Shown here: positions 58,865-64,000 of the stretch, piece by piece
How the letters are laid out: each line of letters opens with the position of its first letter
Position numbering within the stretch: the first letter of the stretch is position 1
Source: Mangifera indica
Taxonomy: Eukaryota > Streptophyta > Magnoliopsida > Sapindales > Anacardiaceae
DNA: 64,000 nt
Direction: 5' to 3'
NCBI RefSeq assembly: GCF_011075055.1
Contig: NC_058153.1
Coordinates: 6,138,001 to 6,202,000 of the forward strand
Notes under the pieces: generated by a model
The model's database searches: none
Told to the model about the DNA's origin: nothing
The model's input: the letters and a program-made list of their open reading frames with translations, nothing else
Made by a program: the position numbers and the translations under genes

Positions 58865-59550
58865 AAGATGAAAGCATATGCAAGCAACTGAGTTAGTAAG
58901 GGCTTGAGCATGAGTAACCTTAGCATGCAAATATCCCATAGCAGTTTTTGGCAAGAAATGAGTCAGCAGTTATATTTACATTGTTTCACTACATTAGGGT
59001 GTTGTGTTTTCACGAGGGACTTGTTTGTGTGGCCATATTAGTGGGACAAGATCCCATAAGCCATTATCAGTTGATAATAGTTTTCAGAGGATTTACAAAC
59101 ACCTATAAATCATGTTTTATCAGTTATGTTTTCATGAGGGTTGTCTGATGGGAACCTACTTAGACCCTTCATGCACAGGCTCACCTACATGGTTTTGCGT
59201 ATCTAAGATTTGACTCTAGTTAAGTTTTACTCAATATGGTTGAGGTTCCGAATCCATGCCTCAACCTAGTTCAATTGGCATAGTAGTTTACAATTTTCAT
59301 TACATGATTTATAAATGTTTTCACGATTTTGAAAGTTGATTTCTAACATGCGTCACATGTCATGTTATCCTAGTTAGTGTTGAGAGTTATGTATTCTAGA
59401 TTACAAGAGCAAATTAAAAAATAACAAATATGCAGTTATTAAGAAAAGAAAAGTTAGCAGTTAAGCAAACTTAGATACCTAAAAGGTCATCTACTGACTA
59501 TGTATTTATCACTTATTCTTTCTTTTTATGTGCTTGCAATGAGAGGAGTT
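58865..59550. repeat. Segmental duplication, copy 2
   Basis: Partner of 56180-56858. It contains small indels (for example an extra GCACAGGCTCACCTACATGG near 59174) relative to copy 1. Confidence 0.9.
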
Positions 59551-59555
59551 GATTC

Positions 59556-60968
59556 AGCCAAGTGGAGGGATGAAAGGACTCATCTTCTTGTTTTTTACTT
59601 GTGTTCATGTTCTAGAATTCTGTGCACATTTAGTTATGGATGTTTTTGTTCATTCAATGTACCTTTCGCTAGCTATTTGGAAACATTTTATTTGATGTTT
59701 ATTTTTTAGCCTTTTTATTTATAAAAGATGTTTATTTTCTTTTTATATAGTGAGTAAGCTAACACTTTCTCTTCCTGAGTGTATTCTATTAGGAAGATAT
59801 AACTCTAGGAAAGGGGTGTTACCCCTAACACATCCTATTATAATATCACATGTTACATTAATATCAAACATAGAACAAAATATTTTCAATCCATAATCAT
59901 GTAAACTTAATTAACAATTAATTTCATTGAATTCACGTATAGGACATAAAATATTGAATAACTAAATACAAATTAAAATAAGGTTACAAAAAAAACAATT
60001 GAATAAGTCATGCGTTATGAGTCCATAAAGCTCCTGAATTTTGTTGAGTACATTGACCAATATTCTTCTCCTTAACCTTCTTGAATGATGGCTTGTAATG
60101 GGTAAAACAATGTTACTTTTTTGTTTTCAGGTTTTAAAAGGGTGATCCAATCAATACATAGAAGATTATTGGACACTTTCATTAAAGGTCCAAAAACTCT
60201 AAAACCCATATTGAATTGTCCGTCATAGCATAAAGAATAATACTATATGTATCTATTTTGGATATATAAATATGTATATATTCATATATGTCATCACATG
60301 ATTGGGTATTGTTTATCTTTAATTCAAAATCACTCAATTATATAATAATACGTATAAATATGTATATATTTGTGTATCTAAAATAAGTACACATAGTTTT
60401 ATTGTATCATAAAACTCAATAAATATATTGTACAATCTTGAATGATCACATTAAACTCATCTATAAATTTTTTATTTGATTATTTAGTTACCCAATCTTT
60501 TTTAATCAAATCATAATTAATATTAACCAATATAAGAAAATTTTCTAACAAAAGAAACCCACAATCCCCATTTGTTAGAGGTATTGTCTAAGTATGTCTT
60601 TCTCCTTCTCAATGGATATAACTTGTCAAATATGAGGATATATAAGGAGACCTAGCTTATTACAACTCTACCAAGCCACCATTGAAATTCAATGTAAGTT
60701 TTTTTTTTTTTTTGGGTCAAATCTCAAGGCTAATAACTAGCCTTATTATTACTGGACTAAATAAATAAACAATTTGCTATTGGAATATCACTAAAAAAAA
60801 AATTTATATTATTTTATATATAAAATTTTCTCTTTTTATTACTCAAACTTCATCTTAAGATTCAATATAAGTTTTAGCTCACACAATTATCTAACCTAGA
60901 ATTGATTGAAACAATTTTGCTTGAAAAAGTTGGCGTTCAGTGGAGTACGCTTATGGCATACGTGCACA
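59556..60968. other. AT-rich intergenic stretch
   Basis: No gene recognised. It holds A/T runs (for example T-run 60698-60712) and a loose repeat of TGTATATATTCATATATG / TGTATATATTTGTGTATC near 60272 and 60361. Confidence 0.4.
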
Positions 60969-60976
60969 GTCGCAAA

Positions 60977-61962
60977 TAGGGATGGCAATGGGGAAGGGCG
61001 GGGAGGGGATATCAATCCCTATCCCCACCCCATCCCCGTTACGGGGATAACAAAGAATCTTTGTCTCCTCCCCGCAAAAAAAAATCTCCTCCCTATCCCC
61101 TCTCTGTCCCCGCAAGAAAAAATCTCCTCCCCATCCCCGCCCCGACCCCGTGCGGAAAAATCCCCTCCCCATCTTCACCCCGTCCCTGCGGGGAAAAATC
61201 CCCTCCCCATACCCATAAATATAAATTTTAAATTTTTTATGTATTTCAATAAATAATATAAATCATATTCTCTCAAAATATTACTTGCTACAAGAGCTAC
61301 AAAATATTCATTGTTATTTTAGTTTAAATACAAAGTTTTCATAAAATCTAACAATATGCAATAATTAATCTCTTTATTAGTAGCTCTTCATGTATGTGAT
61401 TTAGGATAACTTTATAATAACATTAAATTTAACATTTTTCATTCACTTCAATTGATTTTATCAAGTTTATCATTTTTTTTTTTTTTTTTTGTGTAAAACC
61501 TAGTGGATTGATTGACTAAATTTTGAAGTTGAAATATAATTAATTTGGTGCATTTGCATTTTATGATAATGAGATTCTGGGGTTTTTTTTTAATATATTA
61601 GATTAATAGTTCAAAAATTAGTAAAAGTTGATAATTGATAATTCAAAAATTAGTAAAATTAAAGTTATAACTTTAATAAATCATAATATAAAAATTTTTA
61701 GAACTTAATAGTTTATAAATTATTATATTAATATATTAGATTTAGGAGGTGGGGAGGGGATGGAGCGGTGCGGGGCGGGGAGGGGAGGGGAAGGGAGGGG
61801 CGGGGCGGGGCGGGGCGGGGACATATGTATCCCCGTCCCCAATTACGGGGATTTTTTTCATCCCCATCCATGCCCCTTTTCCTGTTTTTATCGGAGAATC
61901 ATCTCCCCGTTAGGGTCAGAGAGGGTCGGGCCTCTAAAGTCGGACCCAAATTGTCATCCCTA
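60977..61962. mobile_element. hAT-like non-autonomous element with G/C-rich ends
   Basis: Terminal TAGGGATGGCAATGGGG on the left and ATTGTCATCCCTA on the right are inverted. Flanking GTCGCAAA (60969-60976) and ATCGTAAA (61963-61970) form an 8-bp target duplication with two changes, as for hAT. Subterminal zones are strongly strand-biased: C-rich CCCCTCCCCATCC-type repeats at 61015-61215 and G-rich GGGGCGGGGCGGGG repeats at 61746-61830. The middle is AT-rich and non-coding. Gly- or Pro-rich ORFs here are artefacts of the simple repeats. Confidence 0.8.
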
Positions 61963-62191
61963 ATCGTAAATGATAACGACATTTTAATAATTGTTAAATG
62001 TTGCTTGTCAGGTATTTGATCAGTCTTTTCCTCGTTTTGTTACACAAATACAAGTGGTCCAAGGTATATATACTGTTTTGTCCCTACTATCAGTTGGAAT
62101 TACTTTTTCATAATTGATATAAAAAAAAAAATGTTGTGGTCACCTCGTCCAAGGGTGTTGTGTGCCAATAAATAATGTAAGGTATGTAAAA

Positions 62192-63046
62192 GGCCAAAGA
62201 ACTATTTCTTACGCAAGTTTTATCTCAATCTTAAAAATATACTTATAATAGATTAAAAATTCAAATACTCACTTATAGTTCAACTGCTATTAATTTTTTG
62301 ATATAAATAAAAGTAAAATTATCATTTTATCATTAATATTAAAATATATAAAATTCATTAAATTTTTCCTCTTAGATTTTAAAAATTAAAAATTTTACTT
62401 TTATCTAAAGTTTTCTAACTTTGAAAAATAACATTTTCCCCCAAAACCTGTGGTTTATTTTCAATAACTCTTCAGCAACCATCTCTAGTCATCGACTACT
62501 CTCTTTAAACCCAAAATCGTCATCATCCCTCTCAAAAGCATCTTGACATCTATAATCATTTGAATCAAGCAAATCCAAACGAAGTGTTGTATGGATAATG
62601 TCTTCGTCACGATGTCTAGATGAAACATTCTAGAGAGCAATAGAGGTCGGCATCGTCGCATCATACTATGCCTCTTCATAACAAATGGAGGCTAGATTTC
62701 ATCGACTCAGCTTAGGATAGTGACCAGAGTTTCGTTTATGATTTAAGGGTGATAGCCTCATCGTTGGTGGTCGAAGAGAAAAGAAAATAAACCCTAGTTT
62801 TTTGGAAGAAAATATTACTTTTTAAAATAAAAAAATTTTAGACAGGGATAAAATTATTAGTTTTTAAAACTTAAGGGGTAAATAAATAAATTTTATATTT
62901 TTTAATATTAATAATAAAATAACAATTTTGTCGTTATCTTTAATAAAAAAATTTAATAATAATTGAGTAATGAGTAGATATTTAAGTTTTTAAACTATTT
63001 TCTTTTGAGCTTAATTTAAAATTTGAGTGGGACATAGTCGTTTGGC
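62192..63046. mobile_element. Diverged foldback Mutator-like element
   Basis: The left end GGCCAAAGAACTATTTCTTA resembles the 20208 element's GGCCAAAAGACTATTTCCCA. The right end GTGGGACATAGTCGTTTGGC is its inverse. The internal layout is the same (AT-rich arms, TTTTCCCCCAAAACC, a GC-richer centre with TCGTCA/CATCG motifs, and TAAGGGGTAAA on the right). The target duplication is not clear. No ORF of significance. Confidence 0.75.
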
Positions 63047-64000
63047 ATAAATAAAATGACGAAAAGTCTTATCTTTTTTTAGCATCTTACTGTCAAATTC
63101 AAAGTTCGGTAATTAATAGATACAAGGACTAGCGGGTTTTCTTGTGACTCCCCAAGTTAGCACTAGAGTTTGCCCCCCTTGACTTTTCAAACTTATGAAC
63201 ACTATAAAGAAAATCACCTTATAACCCCTAACTTCTATTTATTAAGTTACCCCGAATAATAAATTTGATCTATGCACTAAACTTTCTAGCATTAAATCTC
63301 ATTCTAGCCCTAAAAACCATTATGACAATTTTTCATTTGCCCTCTAGCCTTTAATTTTTACATATGCCTCCCAATTCTTACTTCATAGCATTACATGGTA
63401 AATTATAAGGAGCCCCTAGCTTTTTTTTTTTTTTAAGAAACCTTCCTTGTTTCAAAGTATCATTCACATTAAATTTTCTTTGAAGTTTAGTGTCAACACT
63501 AAATTTGGTTTTCCAGCCAAATTATCAACTTAATCAATTTCAATCTTGTTCAATCTACTCAATTCACATTTTAAACTTCATTGATCAGAACAAATTCAAA
63601 TTTTAATCAACTAAAAAACCTCAAAACCCATAAATTTCGATTCAAAACTCTTGAACACATTCTCATAAACATAAATCCAAAATAATCATGATTTACACAA
63701 CCTTTTTCCACATAATCATGATTAAAATGTAATATTATTATTGCACGAAGTTGTAAAATCTTAGATTTTTCCATTTTGTTGTTGAAATCTGACTAAAAAC
63801 AAAGGGAAGAGGCTTGGAGATGACGATGAAAGACAACAACTACAACAAACTCTAATGACAATAAAAAAAGAACCAAAACCTTGGAAAATCTTGTTCTAAG
63901 GTTTAGAGGGAAAATGTGGGTGGTTTTTATTGGATTATCTGTCAGATTTTTTGTTGGATTTTTAATGGAAACTTGGTTGAAATTTTGAAAATGGGAGACG
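63047..64000. other. Intergenic stretch at the window end
   Basis: AT-rich, with C-rich patches (TTTGCCCCCCTTGAC, 63168) and a T-run at 63421-63434. It may be part of another decayed repeat running off the window. No gene seen. Confidence 0.35.

Noticed and set aside
60906..62019. Pro-rich and Gly/Arg-rich ORFs
   Set aside because: Simple-sequence C- and G-runs inside the hAT-like element generate them; there is no gene-like composition or motif.
63047..64000. A further foldback-type element at the window end
   Set aside because: Some C-rich spacing resembles the family, but no matching terminus or inverted partner was found inside the window.

Overview
The window reads as transposon-dense, AT-rich nuclear DNA of a flowering plant, almost certainly a eudicot: it carries LTR retrotransposons, CACTA, hAT-like and Mutator-like DNA transposons, plant-type introns, a plant organic-cation-transporter-like gene and a TIR domain of the TIR-NLR type (a class essentially missing from monocots). 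No intact ordinary host gene was found. All calls come from reading the sequence and the translations; no database search was run.

Layout. 1-4.6 kb: a repeat called here family A, interrupted by a truncated Ty3/gypsy relic. 6.7-15.35 kb: a multi-exon pseudogene resembling plant organic cation/carnitine transporter 7 (SV2-like major facilitator). It is broken by stops and a frameshift and invaded by a foldback Mutator-like fragment (7.3 kb), a young minus-strand Ty1/copia element (8310-13028), a 999-bp foldback Mutator-like element (13929-14927) and a minus-strand chromovirus-type Ty3/gypsy element (15349-21453). That last element itself carries a nested 931-bp foldback element (20208-21138). 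22.7-25.4 kb: retroelement debris and a small hAT-like element. 25419-29394: a decayed CACTA element. 30017-32296: a probable solo LTR. 33448-41481: a plus-strand SIRE/Maximus-like Ty1/copia element with 1.4-1.5 kb LTRs, inserted into another family A copy.

42095-53330 is the most notable object: an 11.2-kb Mutator-like element (MULE) with a perfect 9-bp target duplication. It holds two convergent genes: a mudrA-type transposase (44834-47513, one frameshift) and a five- or six-exon DUF1985 + Ulp1 cysteine-protease gene (47869-49842, perhaps starting at 52503) that looks intact with its catalytic His/Asp/Gln/Cys residues. Each gene has a putative TATA-box promoter just inside its terminus. The promoter/leader segment is tandemly repeated (about 4 x 393 bp for mudrA, 2 x 595 bp for the protease). 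Each putative first intron carries related ~119-bp monomers in the same orientation relative to transcription. The plan recalls maize MuDR (mudrA/mudrB convergent, promoters at the ends) with a SUMO-protease-like gene in the second position. MULEs carrying ULP genes (KAONASHI, CUMULE) are already known as a class.

53.3-59.6 kb: a truncated TIR-domain gene and a second, more decayed copy, together with family A sequence, form an approximately tandem segmental duplication. 60977-61962: a G/C-rich hAT-like element. 62192-63046: a fourth, diverged foldback Mutator-like copy. The remaining stretches hold AT-rich intergenic sequence with microsatellites.
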